Source: Megalonaias nervosa
Taxonomy: Eukaryota > Mollusca > Bivalvia > Unionida > Unionidae
Direction: 5' to 3'
DNA length: 64,000 nt
Assembly (NCBI GenBank): GCA_016617855.1
Contig: JAECUM010003292.1
Location: 122,447-186,446, forward strand
A program made the position numbers and the translations under genes. The notes under the pieces are model-generated. The model searched no databases. It saw only the letters and a list, made by a program, of their open reading frames with translations, and was not told the origin of the DNA. The number at the start of each line of letters is the position of its first letter. The stretch's first letter is position 1. Below are positions 46,701-59,270 of this stretch, in pieces.

Positions 46701-48099
46701 GCCCTTGTGATGTCAATTTGACCTATCGGCACTTGTCAATCATTCTGGATCAATTAACCAATCAGCGAGCGTAAATTAGACACACCTCCAGGCATTGCTT
46801 AAGTCGGCCATTTTCATCCGACGAGCTATTTGTAGCAACAATAAATTGATTATGATAAGTATTTACAATTTTGCAATGTTTTGTTGATTTCTCGATCGAT
46901 AACGGTGAAACGAAGTCTTGTAATTCTGACAGGCAATATCCTAATCGTCTAAATGGAGGAATTAGATGCATTCCTTTCCCGAAACAATGGTGAAACTTCG
47001 ATGGATAACGACTTGACACGTGTACGATCAGCTGAATAAAGACATAAAAGTATGTCCCATTGATAGCTTGGAAAAGAAAAGAATTTGAAATTGAAAAATA
47101 TATATGTAAAAATTATTGTTTCAAGAATATAGGTGGAGAACCCCCAAACTTTCGGGCTTTGATATATATTATTTCTTGTTGTGGGGGAAGCGCTGAACCC
47201 AAGGCTGCATTATTTTAAAGTTTGAAAATTTACATTTTAATGTTGGCTTGTCCCAAAATTAATGATTTATCGTTTCGATCTTTCAGACACTAGAGTGACG
47301 CTTTACTTTCTCATTGGGTTGAAGGAGCAATGGGGATACAAAAATGTAATTAGTAATAAAGAAATATAAAATGAAGGTTTCAAATAATTATCTTTGATAT
47401 ATTAAGCATGCATGTTTACATCAACAGACATTGATCAAAATTCCATCTGTCGAACATAGCAGACCTTAAAATTATTGTGTACAACAGTATACTTCTAAAC
47501 AGTAATTATTTACGATTTTGTTAATAATAATTTTTAATTCATATACTTCCAAGGCAGCATAAACATAAGTCAGATAAAATTAACAAGGATAACATTATCT
47601 GCTAAATACATCTGCATCTTTTTGAGCAAGTTTCCTTTCATATGAATAAGTTCTTAAACAGCTTTACAATTGATTGCAATTATTTACTGATATAAAACAT
47701 TTAGGTTATTAAAGTAAGAACTAGAACTACATATATAAATATTGTCTACTGCAGTATATTTAATGCAACTTTGTAATTTTATATTTTTAAGAATAATACA
47801 AATTGCATTAAATAAACATATCACTTAAACTGAAACATATTTCTTTGCCAAATACTGCATGTTTGTTGGAGGTTAAGTCACCTGATTTAGTAGGCAGAGT
47901 GATCTGTCGTTTGGCGTGAGGTCAATTAAAACACATGGTCATATAATGAGGATATTAACAAATAGACAGAGGGACAAATGGGGAATGTGTAACAATATTT
48001 ACATTTTTTGAATATGTTGGCATGACTTTTATTAAGCCAAAATCTTTAGCTGTAAGGTGACATGAAAGTATATCAGTATACTGATAAAATGTCTACAGT
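46701..48099. other. Unassigned; possible regulatory/first-exon-like patch at 46700-47040
   Basis: 46700-47040 is less AT-rich, with several CpGs, a CCAAT box (ACCAATCAGCG, about 46757) and CCATTTTCATCCGACG. A 28-codon ORF (46953-47039, plus, MEELDAFLSRNNGETSMDN) lies in it. It could be a promoter with a 5' exon, but no splice donor or downstream exon was tied to it. 47041-48099 is AT-rich and featureless. Confidence 0.3.
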
Positions 48100-49495
48100 A
48101 CCCTATAAAGACAAACTACATATGAATTTCTACAATATGTTATAAACACAAACTACATATGAATTTCCACAATATGTTACAAAACAAACTACATATGAAT
48201 TTCTACAATACGATATAAACACAAACTACATACACAAACTACATGTGAATTTCTACAATACGATATAAACACAAACTACATACACAAACTACATATGAAT
48301 TTCTACAATATAATATGAACACAAACTACATATGAATTTCTACAATATGCTAGAAACACAGACTACATATGACAATACCCTATTGATAATTTCAGCATGA
48401 CATTTATAATCTCTGGAATTCAACCAATCGAACACCAATATCTGACTCACAGTAGGTGATTGACTCAGTTTTTTTTTCATTTAGACTTTTGTCTTTGATA
48501 GCGAAGAAAATCCTTCTAGCCTGCAATTTTTGTCTTAAAACTAAATATTTATAACCAATAACATGTTCAAATGTATTCCCAGGATTTTCCAAGATTCATT
48601 TTGAGAATTTGTATGACACAAGATGAAGGAATAAGATGGGAGTAAACCTCATGTTTACCCCTACTGGAACCAGGCATCGCAGTTGTAGCGCATATGTCAA
48701 AATAATCAATAAATACAAACTACATATGAATTCCTACAATACGCTATAAACACAAACTACATATGAATTTCTACAGTACCCTATAAACACAAGCTACATA
48801 CAAATTTCTACAGTACCCTATAAACACAAACTACATACAAATTTCTACAGTACCCTATAAACACAAACTATATATGAATTTCTACAGTATGCTATAAACA
48901 AACTACATATGAATTTCTACAATACGCTATAAACACAAACGACATGAATTTCTACAGTACGCTATAAACACAAACTATATATGAATTTCTACAGTATGCT
49001 ATAAACACAAACTACATATGAATTTCTACAGTACGCTTTAAACATAGACTATATATGAATTTCTACAGTATGCTATAAACACAAACTATATATGAATTTC
49101 TATAAACACAAACTACATATGAATTTCTACAGTACGCTATAAACACAAATTATATATGAATTTCTACAGTACGTTATAAACACAAACTATATATGAATTT
49201 CCACAATACGCTATAATCACAAACTACATATGAATTTCTATAATACGATATAATCACAAACTACATATGAATTTCTACAATACGATATACACAAACTACA
49301 TATGAATTTCTATCATATGATATAAACACAAACTACATATGAATTTCTACAATACCCTACAAACACAAACTACATAGGAATTTCTACAACACCCTATAAG
49401 CAAACTACGGTACATTTGAATTTCTACAACACCCTATAAACACCAACTACATCTGAATTTCTACAATACCCTATAAACAAACTACATATGAATTT
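48100..49495. repeat. About 37-bp minisatellite in two blocks, about 27 copies
   Basis: The unit is AAACACAAACTACATATGAA plus TTTCTACAGTACGCTAT. Blocks lie at about 48100-48375 and 48705-49495, with TAC/TAT and GCT/CCC/GAT variants. The blocks are separated by about 330 bases of unrelated sequence (48376-48704). Confidence 0.9.
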
Positions 49496-49760
49496 TACTC
49501 CATGTCTGCAGTTAGAATGAATATTGTATAGCCTGATACCTGGATGTATTCCAATGGTATGTCAATCCAGTTCTTTTCACACTAGGAACAAAATACATTT
49601 TTGTATTTTTTCTGGTTGGTTTCACTAACGATTTCCAGAATATGCAAAATAATACCTGGTACTTAGAAAATTCTGAAGCAAAGTAAAGTTAAATTTCAAA
49701 AACAAAAGTTTTATGAAATATTTTAGAGAAATTCATATCTGGGACAAAAGTCTCCAATTT
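49496..49760. other. Unassigned spacer
   Basis: Nothing recognisable. Confidence 0.35.
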
Positions 49761-49935
49761 CCTATCATGACTCTATGGTCTTAAAATAAGTCACAGAAAA
49801 GAGCAAAAACAGCAAGTTTTGTAAAAATAAAGCAATAATTTATTTCCCTCGAATACAAAGTGAAAATCTAAAAAAAAAACTTATGGTATTGTGAATTAAA
49901 TCTAAGTCCCAAATAATTCTAGAATTACTAACAGA
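49761..49935 (-). repeat. Gypsy-type LTR fragment
   Basis: CTATCATGACTCTATGGTC, CACAGAAAAGAGCAAAAAC, AATTTATTTCCCTCGAATAC. Same pattern as 19754-19930. Confidence 0.55.
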
Positions 49936-51570
49936 AGTGTTAATGAATAAAATTCTGAATAAACTTTAGTGGTATTTCAGATGATTTGCAACACTGAAGG
50001 TGTTGATGTACCTGTAATGGCCTGTAATCTCCAATCTACTAATGTACCAATGAACTGAATTGTAGTGATGTGCTTACAGTCTTTTGTTTAATCACATTAA
50101 TATAATCCAAGGATTTTTTTTTTGTTTGAATTCACCATAATTTCCAGTTAATGTCTCTTTCCAAGAATATTTTAGAGCACTTTGTATTTTCAGAGAAGAT
50201 AACACTGAATTAAATAATTTCAGCCCAAGTCAAATACTGAACACAAAAATGAATCTGCCTCAAGATCTTATTGCATGAATGAATAATTTGTAGATAAACA
50301 AGATTATATTAAAAAAACTAGGACACAAAAGAAGAGCCAGGGTGTAGGACAAAGGTTCATTTCCAGAACAGTCCAAGCTATAATTAGACAAGGTCTGTTA
50401 CTAAAATTATTATATACAATGTGGTAATCATTAGGTAGATCCAGTATTTCGTGGGGAATTTCCAATGTTTTGGACTCGGATTTAGATAAACATATTGTTC
50501 ACAAAACCAAAATCAATTATTCTTGTCAGGTTGAAAATGAACTTAATTTTGGACAAGGTCAGATACAAAATACAAATTTTACATAACATATAGCATAAAA
50601 TGAATTAAAAAAAAACAACAAACAATGCAGATTAAAAAATACAGATAATATCTTGATAGCTCATCCTCAGTTATCTCCCTTTGTTTAACTCGAATATTCC
50701 ACCTCATTTTTTCTCCTTGTGACTGTTGCTAACTGTTGTATATGCAGTTTCATTCCAAGCTCACTTGTCTTAGATGTAGCAAGTTTTTTTAAAATCTAAT
50801 GTTGCTTTTAATTTACAACATTTTAGGCCTTTCCACCATTTTATTTTCTGTATTACTATCAACTCAAAAGGAACAGCAATATTCTATTGTGTGGCATGAT
50901 ATAGGTATTTTAGAGTACTTTTCTATGTTATTGAGGGAGATTTTGTTATGTTAAGAGAAAAGCTGAGAGTTTACTTTTTTAATGACCTTGTCAACTTGCA
51001 CTTTCTAGCTCATATCATCTGCCAGTATGTTAAGTATATTTTCATATTCAGACTGTTCTATATCTATTCTTTAGCATTACTTGAATGTTTTCTTTTTTTC
51101 TGACTCAACTACTTATGATCATGCCTTTTGACTTAACTTCAGTTATCTTCGTACCATTGTGTTCATACCAGTTGTTACATTTACCTAGTACTGCTTTAAT
51201 CAAGTGCTGAGCTCAAGGCAATTTATGCAATGCTGTACAAGGTATATTTGTTATTGTTAAAGGTCAGTTGTAAATTCAGTTTGGATTAGCTATTAATTTG
51301 GTTGACTATGGATTCTAATGGTACAGGACAACCTACATTGTAGTTTCATCCATCAAAGTATATGTCTTGTGAAAGGTAATACAGCTTTATTTTTCTGGTG
51401 GAGGTATTATCGTTTTCTTGCATGGTGCTTGAGGAGACGGTTTAGATTTTCAATTGGTAGCAAAGCATTTTTTGATCAGGACACTTCCATTTTCCTAAAC
51501 GCTTGCTTTGGGTCATGCATGCAAATATAAAATATTGTTCCCAATCTCATACATGATGAAGCAAAGATAG
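49936..51570. other. Unassigned AT-rich stretch
   Basis: The left part may be the rest of the LTR. The ORF at 51318-51530 shows no recognised motif. Confidence 0.35.
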
Positions 51571-51740
51571 TGTAATATTATGACCATAGTCTGAAACTAA
51601 GTAACAGAAAGAAGCTAAACCAACATGTTTAGTAAAATCAACAATTTAATTTTCTAAGTTACAAAGTGAAAATTTAAAAGGAACCTACAGTATTGTGAAT
51701 TAAATCCCAGATAATCCTAAATGTTCTATCACAAGTCCAG
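51571..51740 (-). repeat. Gypsy-type LTR fragment
   Basis: ATTATGACCATAGTCTG, AAGTAACAGAAAGAAGC, ACAAAGTGAAAATTTAAAAG; same family pattern as 13502. Confidence 0.5.
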
Positions 51741-53639
51741 TATATTGTGTGTTCCAAATGAATTACGATATATAATGTGCTGATGAACAAATAGTCTTGA
51801 ATAGGTTGATGTACCAACAGGCTTGATGTATCACAATAATATAATCCAGAATGCCTTTGAATGAATTTGCATTAATCCCACAAATGTTAGTGAGCACTTA
51901 GTAATTCCAATACATAGTTCAAATAAATAATTCCTTTCAGATTATTACTAATAGTGATTCCAGAGGCTGATATTGAAATACACTGTAAGAATGAATACTT
52001 TGTTGACAAAAACACCTTACATACAGACTGTCACCTGACCTTTCATGCATCGAATTTCCCTGGATGTAGGTCATTTCTATTGGTAAGATCCACTATTTCA
52101 TAAACAAGGTCATGCATTGAACTTTAATTTTATTAAACATCTTGTTGACATCTTAAAATAATGAAAAAAGTACCATCAACAAAACATGACATTAGTCATG
52201 AAGGCCAAAACTTTACCTTCAATCATGGACAAAAGTCAAGCATACAGTATAAATTAAATATACATAAGAATAGAGGCAGAGAGAAAATACAGTATAGCTA
52301 TTTTGCTCAACTTCTAAGCTTTAGATAAGCTTCAGATCATGAGAACTTTTGTCTCATGGACATGTGCCTGCATGGGCAAGTGCTTGCAAAGCCAAATCGA
52401 CGAAGTTTGTTTTCTATGTGCAACCACAAAAGTGGTAAGGACATGTAGTGTTACTCTTATCCATAACACCTTGGTTAGATTTTGTGTTTAGGTCATTTCA
52501 GGCCCTCTAGTTGGGAATCCATGTTCCATGTTTCTGGTTTTGTTTGTCTTATTGAAGTCAGATTGGGAACATGATTTATGAATGTAATGTTGTTTAGTAC
52601 TTCCTCAGCATATTATGGGATACTCCAGAAAAGGAGATTTTTGTATTCAATGCAACAAAGGGAGTCCTGATTCTTATCATAACAGATGCATTAGTGGTAG
52701 ATGATAGTAACATGATATCCATCATTTGTTTTGTCCCTCAGTTCTGAGAATAATCATCAGAGAAAACCCCCCAGGTAAAATAAGTTACAATATATGTCTC
52801 TCAGAGTGTAAAAGTGTCCAGCTTATGCTTTTTACCACTCTTGAGGACCAATTTTGATATTCCTGCATTTGTTTTTCTTTGGCCATATGATCTTCACAGG
52901 TTTAGAAAGGGATCTTGCATTGGTCATGTACCCTCTTTTTCCAGCTGCTTAACGACTGCCTGTTAATTTAAGTTAAAGTGTTTGCTGTCATTTAAAGGAT
53001 GGACTTCCATGGGTTACTGTTAACCAAGTGACCTGGTAGTTGACATTCTGTTAAGATGGAACTTCACAGAAGTTGGCAGCAGTTGTCCATAACAAACTTT
53101 GTCACTTTCCATATTTTTAGATTACAAGTTTAAAAAAATCCTCCGATTATTTAAATTGCATACAAGCATTCATTATTTAATAAGACAGAAGTCGCACCCA
53201 CAAAATTTGTGTCCTGTCTCTCTTAGAATTCACAGCACTGTGATACATTTTGGTAAAAGGTGATATATTGATGATATCATGATGTAAAGAAATAACAGGA
53301 AAATGAAAGAACATGTAAGTTGCCATGAGTTTTCTATGACTTTATCCACATAAAATTGTATAGCAAGCCATCATTGCTCAGTTTACATTTTATGTCAATA
53401 GCCACCCCCCCCCCATTTGTTATGATGTGGCATGTAAGACCTATCGAGAGCAGACCACTCACTTTTTGTTGGTGCATTGATGAAAATTCTCAAAAAGGAT
53501 GACAAAATCTCGAAGTTTTGAATGAAGACAAATATAAAACAAACTATTTACTAATGATTATTTCATGATATATGCCTGTGACATTGACAGTAATTGTGTT
53601 GATTATAGCCTGTCACTTAATAAGCAGGAGATGCAGGCA
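51741..53639. other. Unassigned
   Basis: No coding or repeat structure recognised beyond possible LTR continuation at the left and a C-run at about 53404-53413. Confidence 0.35.
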
Positions 53640-54540
53640 GTAGTATATAGTGCTTACTTTGCCCTTGTATTGATAAATCTGTGTCCAAGTTGGCAGTATA
53701 TAGTGCTTACTTTGCCCTTGTATTGATAAATCTGTGTCCAAGTTGGCAGTATATAGTGCTTACTTTGCCCTTGTATTGATAAATCTGTGTCCAAGTTGGC
53801 AGTATATAGTGCTTACTTTGCCCTTGTATTGATAAATCTGTGTCCAAGTTGGCAGTGTATAGTGTTTACTTTGTCCTTGCATTGATAAGTCCGTGTTCTG
53901 GTTGGCAGCATATACTGTCTACTTTGTCTTTGTGTCCATAAGTCTTTGTTTAAGCTGGCAGTATATAGTGTTTACTTTGTCTTTGTGTCCATAAGTCTCT
54001 AAGCTGGCAGTATATAGTGTTTACTTTGCCCTTGTGTCAATAGGTCAGTGTCCAAGTTGGCAGTAAATAGTATTTCCTTTTCCTTGTGTCCATAAGTCCA
54101 TGTCCAAGTTGTCAATATATAGTGTTTACTTTGTCCTTGTGTTCATAAGTCTGTATCAAAGGTGAGAGTATATAGTGTTTACTTTGTCTTTTGTGTCCAT
54201 AAATCCGTGTCCAAGTTGGCAGTATAATAGTGTTTACTTTGTCTTTGTGTCCATGTGTCCAAGTTGGCAGTATATAGTGTTTTCTTTGTCCTTGTGTCCA
54301 TAACTTTGTGTCCAAGCTGACAGTATGTAGTGTTTACTTTGTCTTTGTGTCCACAAGTCTGTGTCTATGCTGGCAGAATATAGTGTTTTCTTCGTCCTTG
54401 TGTCCATAAGTCTTTCTCCAAGTTAGCAGTATATAGTGTTTACGTTGCCCTTGTGTCCATAAGTCTTTGTCTAAGCTGGCAGTACATAGTTTTTTCTTTG
54501 TCCTTTCCTTGTATACATAACTGTGTCCAACCTGTAACTC
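53640..54540. repeat. 53-bp minisatellite, about 17 copies, graded divergence
   Basis: The unit is TTGGCAGTATATAGTGCTTA plus CTTTGCCCTTGTATTGATAA plus ATCTGTGTCCAAG. The first four to five units are nearly identical. Later ones diverge (CTTTGTCCTTGTGTCCATAAG) and vary in length. Minus ORFs at 54112-54558 are by-products. Confidence 0.92.
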
Positions 54541-54980
54541 ACACTTTAACACAGTCATTGTGACCTAGTTAGTACTGTATGTGTGCATGCATCATGGTAT
54601 TAAGGTGCATAAACCATTGAAACCAAACTATTTTGACCTGCTGTACTCTACTGGGTTGTTTCAGAATTGCTTTGAAATCATGGTCACAGGCTGTAATTCA
54701 AATAACTTTCAGCCTTTTAATAAGACCACCAAAGCTGAAGCAATGAACTTTAACATTTTTGTGGTCTTCTGTTCTTTCATACATATGAAAACAATTTGCT
54801 TTAGCATCACTTTGTCTTGGGTAATAAAATATTTTCATAAAGTAAGGTCAATAGATACAGTAGAAAACACTTAAAGCTTCTAATGCATTTATATCATGTA
54901 TATAATATCTCATTTTATTAAATCATCATCATTATCATCATTAAAAGAAGAAACTTTGAGATCCCAACAAAAAGTAAAAA
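54541..54980. other. 3' flank of the RING-FN3 gene
   Basis: No coding signal. For the minus-strand gene ending at 54981, this stretch would include the 3' UTR. TTTATT on the plus strand near 54914 could be its polyadenylation signal. Confidence 0.4.
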
Positions 54981-57386
54981 CTAATGGCAAGAAAGCAAAA
55001 TAACCACCAAGCCAAAAATGCCTAGTAACAAAATTACATACATGTACATGTAATGTGTTTTAAAATTATGACCTGAAGCATTCTTATTTGGTCTGTGGAG
55101 ATAATTTTCTTCTCTGAGTGCAACTCTTTGAATGATCGTAATATGACTTATATTCTCATCTCTTTGGGCCTGTTCTACCTCTTCCTCATAGATTACAAAT
55201 AATTGTCTGAAGTGATCCATGCATTTTGATCTCATCATATTTGGACACTTATGATGTATTGTCATGATGTGTGATTCATTCTCAAGACATTGGACTATTT
55301 TATACACACACAATTTTTGTCTGTACCTACAAAATGTAAAGAAAGACTTCCATTTCACTCTCTTTACTGCTATAACTCCATTTGCAATGCATGGTTGAAA
55401 GCCTGTTTCAATTCCAGAATAGAATGGTAATATTCTCATGTAGCAAACATGATTCTCTTCTTCAGTGCCATTTCCAGGTGAATTGTTAGCCTGGGGTGAT
55501 TGATAGTTTGTATCTCGCCAACAATGCCTGCTGTCAACAGTTGGTGCCGGCTTTTCAGGAACTTGACGGGTCTGGCTCAATACATTATTCTCAAAAATAG
55601 CTGCTTCATCATGGTGGCATCTGGAAGTTTTCATGTCTCTGTAATTACCAGTATACTTTATCTGTTTTTGAGTTGCAAATCTGTGTGGCTTGTATGCCTC
55701 AGGTCCTAGATGTGTTCCAGCTTCTAAACTTTGCCAGTTATTCACCACAGGTTTTGTCATTGTATGAATGCTGGAAACACTGATACATTTCTCTTGTAAA
55801 GCTGTTCCTTCTGTGGTTCTTTCATTCTCAGTTGCTTGCCTGTTTTGTACTGTATCATCAGTATCAAGAACTGCACCAGTGTTAAACTCATTTGTTTCAT
55901 TGGTCAATGTTTTATCGCTGCAGAGGCTGCTGGTTTTGAAAGTTTTTACTGAAGTTGTCAGAATTGTGGTAGCTTTAAATGTGTAGCTTGTATTTGGTTT
56001 GAGTTTCTTGACAGTGCATTTTGTTCCCATTCCTTTATATCGTATTGAATAGTTTCCATCTCTCTCAAAAGGATCCATCATTTCAAGAGTATAGGGAGGT
56101 CCTTCTCCTCCTCCCCACTCTAATGTCAGGGAATTGTGCTTGATTTCTTTGCATTTCAGAGAAAGTGGGGGAAACTCAGAGGGTGTCATAAACTTCAACA
56201 CTGTTCCTTGATCAGATGTCCCCAATGAATTTTGAGCTGTAATACTCACAGTGTACTTTGTTTCTGGTGTTAGGTTTTCAACTCTGTACTCTGTCAAAGA
56301 CGTTTGGAACATTTGTTCACCATTCAGAATGATGATATAGTTTGTGATCTCCCGTCCATTATTGCTTGGTGCTTTCCACTTTAGATCAACAAAGGTTTGC
56401 TTTGGCTTTGTTTCAATGTAGACGACTTTATCAGGCCTGTCTGGGAGTGTAACACAGGAAACATGCTGACTGAATGGACCAGGTCCTGCTCTGCTTTCAG
56501 CTTGAACTCTTATGTTGTAAGATCCTCCTGGATGCAAGTTGGTGATTGTGTTCTTGATGGCATTTGCTTGAAATCTAATGGACTTCTTGTGGTCATCCGA
56601 CTCCATCTCCACAATATAACCAGTTATATCTGACCAATGTGTGGCTGGTTCTTTCCATGTGAGTGTAATACTTGCCTTTCCAATTTCTGAAATATTGAGA
56701 GAAGATGGTGCATCTGGTGGAGATGAGTTTGGAGTGAACTCCAACTTGTCTGACCAAGGACCATTCCCAGCTGGATTGCAGGCCTGAACTCTGAAGATGT
56801 GCTTCTTTCCAAGAAGGATATCATTCACAGTGCAGGAGGTTTCTTTTCCTTTGTGTACTTGTTGACTTCTGTGTCCTGGGATGTCCAAGAGAACAGTGAA
56901 GATGGGCTCTGGTTGTCTTTCATACCTTGTTGGTGGAGACCAAGACAACTCAATAGATGGCCCTGGGAGTTTTTTACTTATTCTTGGCTTGGGACACTTC
57001 TCTGGTGCTGTATAGAAAAGTAAGGCAATGCATGGTATAGGAGGTGCCCCGTTAGGGCAACAAGTCACTGATATTCGGCATATGTTTCTATCCTCAGGTA
57101 ACTTCATGGGATGAACAACTAATGATCCATTGCAAAGTGCTTCCACATTTGACCCAATAGTCGGGACATAAAAATTGGACTGGAATCCAGCCACTCCATT
57201 GGCTGGGATGGAAATATATGCCCTACATAGTGGGCATTCAAAACTTGCCTTAGTCTCATTTCTCTGAACAATGTCTTCCAGGCATATGTAGCAGAAAGTA
57301 TGAAAGCAGGTCAGGATTTTAGGATCCTTGAATTGTTCTAAGCATATGCTGCAGGAAATATTGTCAAAACTGGAGCTGGCAGCCAT
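54981..57386 (-). CDS. RING finger-fibronectin type III protein with C-terminal membrane anchor
   Basis: An 801-residue, apparently intronless ORF starting MAASSSFDN. Residues 12-54 form a C3HC4 RING: C12, C15, C27, H29, C32, C35, C51, C54, so ubiquitin-ligase activity is likely. Residues about 130-500 hold about four FN3 domains (ACNPAGNGPWSD, LTWKEPATHWSDITGY, VDLKWKAPSNNG, LTLEWGGGEGPP). Residues 500-650 are Ser/Thr-rich and probably disordered. 650-760 is a Cys-containing region of unknown fold. Residues about 778-799 (VILLLGIFGLVVILLSC) are a single hydrophobic segment ending at the C-terminus, i.e. a tail anchor with the RING facing the cytosol. FN3 plus a C-terminal anchor recalls FNDC3 proteins, but a RING at the front is unlike them. 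The frame is intact over 2.4 kb, against a broken paralogue at 43171. Confidence 0.82.
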   Translation of the reverse strand: MAASSSFDNISCSICLEQFKDPKILTCFHTFCYICLEDIVQRNETKASFECPLCRAYISIPANGVAGFQSNFYVPTIGSNVEALCNGSLVVHPMKLPEDRNICRISVTCCPNGAPPIPCIALLFYTAPEKCPKPRISKKLPGPSIELSWSPPTRYERQPEPIFTVLLDIPGHRSQQVHKGKETSCTVNDILLGKKHIFRVQACNPAGNGPWSDKLEFTPNSSPPDAPSSLNISEIGKASITLTWKEPATHWSDITGYIVEMESDDHKKSIRFQANAIKNTITNLHPGGSYNIRVQAESRAGPGPFSQHVSCVTLPDRPDKVVYIETKPKQTFVDLKWKAPSNNGREITNYIIILNGEQMFQTSLTEYRVENLTPETKYTVSITAQNSLGTSDQGTVLKFMTPSEFPPLSLKCKEIKHNSLTLEWGGGEGPPYTLEMMDPFERDGNYSIRYKGMGTKCTVKKLKPNTSYTFKATTILTTSVKTFKTSSLCSDKTLTNETNEFNTGAVLDTDDTVQNRQATENERTTEGTALQEKCISVSSIHTMTKPVVNNWQSLEAGTHLGPEAYKPHRFATQKQIKYTGNYRDMKTSRCHHDEAAIFENNVLSQTRQVPEKPAPTVDSRHCWRDTNYQSPQANNSPGNGTEEENHVCYMRILPFYSGIETGFQPCIANGVIAVKRVKWKSFFTFCRYRQKLCVYKIVQCLENESHIMTIHHKCPNMMRSKCMDHFRQLFVIYEEEVEQAQRDENISHITIIQRVALREENYLHRPNKNASGHNFKTHYMYMYVILLLGIFGLVVILLSCH

Positions 57387-58449
57387 AAGAGAGTATCTAC
57401 AGTTATCATTAGTTTTTATTTATAATAGTAAAAAAAATCTATCACCAGCTGTGGAAATTTGTCTATTTAGTGTATCTGCACTCACATTGGTTAGTTTTAT
57501 CAATATTCAAAGTCCATTATTATCGTCATTACAACTTTTAAACCATTACCTCATACAAGCGGGTTTGGACAACGCCTCGCTTTTGGACTCCTTCATCTGA
57601 TTCACAGATAAGCATATTTGTCCGCCTCTACACCTTCCATATTGAAGCGTGTTTCGAGCTGGTTTTCATAGCGCCACCTTCGAAGTAAATTACCATGGTG
57701 TCACATTACGTGGTTGCTATTTAAGATATTGTCGTAATCCGCCGTTTCAAGTAACTGGGTCGGATTCTCCACTCTTTTGAATGGAGGCCGCGGATTTCGT
57801 TCAGGACTTTCTTGAATTGATTTGAACTATGACAATGAAGGATTCAGTAAGTCAGATATCGGCTCCGATATCGATATAGGCAATATTTTGGTGGAACAGT
57901 CGAACGAGTTTCATATATTATTCATTAAAACTTGAAGAGAAAAAGGCGCACGTTGTACGTTTTAATGTGATTTATAAAATAGTTTGTTTATTTTGTATTT
58001 TGACCCAAAAAACCCGGCATATTTGGTGGGATTGATGGAACAGCAATATGTAATTCAGTGATGTAGCTCTTTGAGCTGGGAAGATTAGAGATTACTCTTA
58101 CCATGCTAAAAGATGATTGCAAGTATTGTATACTTAAATTACTCGCCCCATAGTTTTGAAATGTTTTAAGCAAAAGCATAAACTCAATTTCAAAAATCAG
58201 AAAACTATACTAGGATTAAAATTAACTGTCAGGATCTTCTAAACTTCGGTTCCTCTATTAGATTGCTAAATTTAAGTTATGTTGATTTCATCCACGTATA
58301 ATATGAGCTTCTTGCTCATGAAATTTCGAAATACAGCAACTGGTCTTAGCTGCTTTGTAATCTCTATCTTATCACAAAAACAAGCCATTCTGATTGAGGT
58401 TTAATCTAGAACGTTGCTCTAAGTTCCATCAGTAAATTCAAACGAACCA
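57387..58449. promoter_or_regulatory. Upstream region of the RING-FN3 gene, CpG-richer patch
   Basis: 57560-57870 has many CpGs for this window (GCGCCACC, GGAGGCCGCGG, CCGCCGTTTC) and contains an ATTACGTGGTTG stretch. It is the best candidate promoter for the minus-strand gene. 57870-58449 has nothing recognisable. No transcription start can be fixed. Confidence 0.4.
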
Positions 58450-58965
58450 AGTACTAGGCCTGGTATCCCTAACCAAGTATTAGGCCTTGTATCCCTAACC
58501 AAGTACTATGCCTTATATCCCTAGCCAAGTACTAGGCCTGTTATCCCTGACCAAGTACTAGGCCTGGTATCCCCAACCAAGTACTGGGCCTGGTATCCCT
58601 AACCAAATACTAGGTCTTGTATCCCTAACCAAGTACTAGGCCTTGTATCCCTAACCAAGTACTAGGCCTTGTATCATTAACCAAGTACTAGGCCTGGTAT
58701 CCCTAACCAAGCACTAGGCCTGGTATCCCTAACCAAGCACTAGGCCTGGTATCCCTAACCAAGCACTAGGCCTTGTATCCCTAACCAAGTACTAGGCCTT
58801 GTATCCCTAACCAAGTACTAGGCCTTGTATCCCTAACCAAGTACTAGGCCTTGTATCCCTAACCAAGCACTAGGCCTGGTATCCCTAACCAAGTACTAGG
58901 CCTTGTATCCCTAACCAAGTACTAGGCCTGGTATCCCTAACCAAGCACAGGGCCTAGTATCCCAG
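58450..58965. repeat. 26-bp minisatellite, about 20 copies
   Basis: The unit is CCCTAACCAAGTACTAGGCC plus TTGTAT or TGGTAT; GTACT/GCACT variants. Highly regular. Confidence 0.94.
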
Positions 58966-59270
58966 TTCATACAGTTTTATCCACCCAAGGTTGACCTACT
59001 TACAGTGTGACAAAGTAATGAGATAGTTCAAAATATGTAAATCTATCACTTGAGAGAAATTCCTTACAATAAGGACCAGCTTGTAATCTTTCCCGTGTAT
59101 GTAGTGTTGGGTTCCAGAGAGAGGGTTCACTTGAGGTCTAATCTTAACTAAACAGGTCTAAACCTCTGTTCTAATATTCAGAGTGTAAAACGTTATCTAC
59201 ATGCAAGCCAACACCCGTTTCATGGTCTCGACGATACTAAAGAGAATCTTTATTTTATGGACAAAGTTCG
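58966..59270. other. Unassigned spacer
   Basis: Nothing recognisable. Confidence 0.35.
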
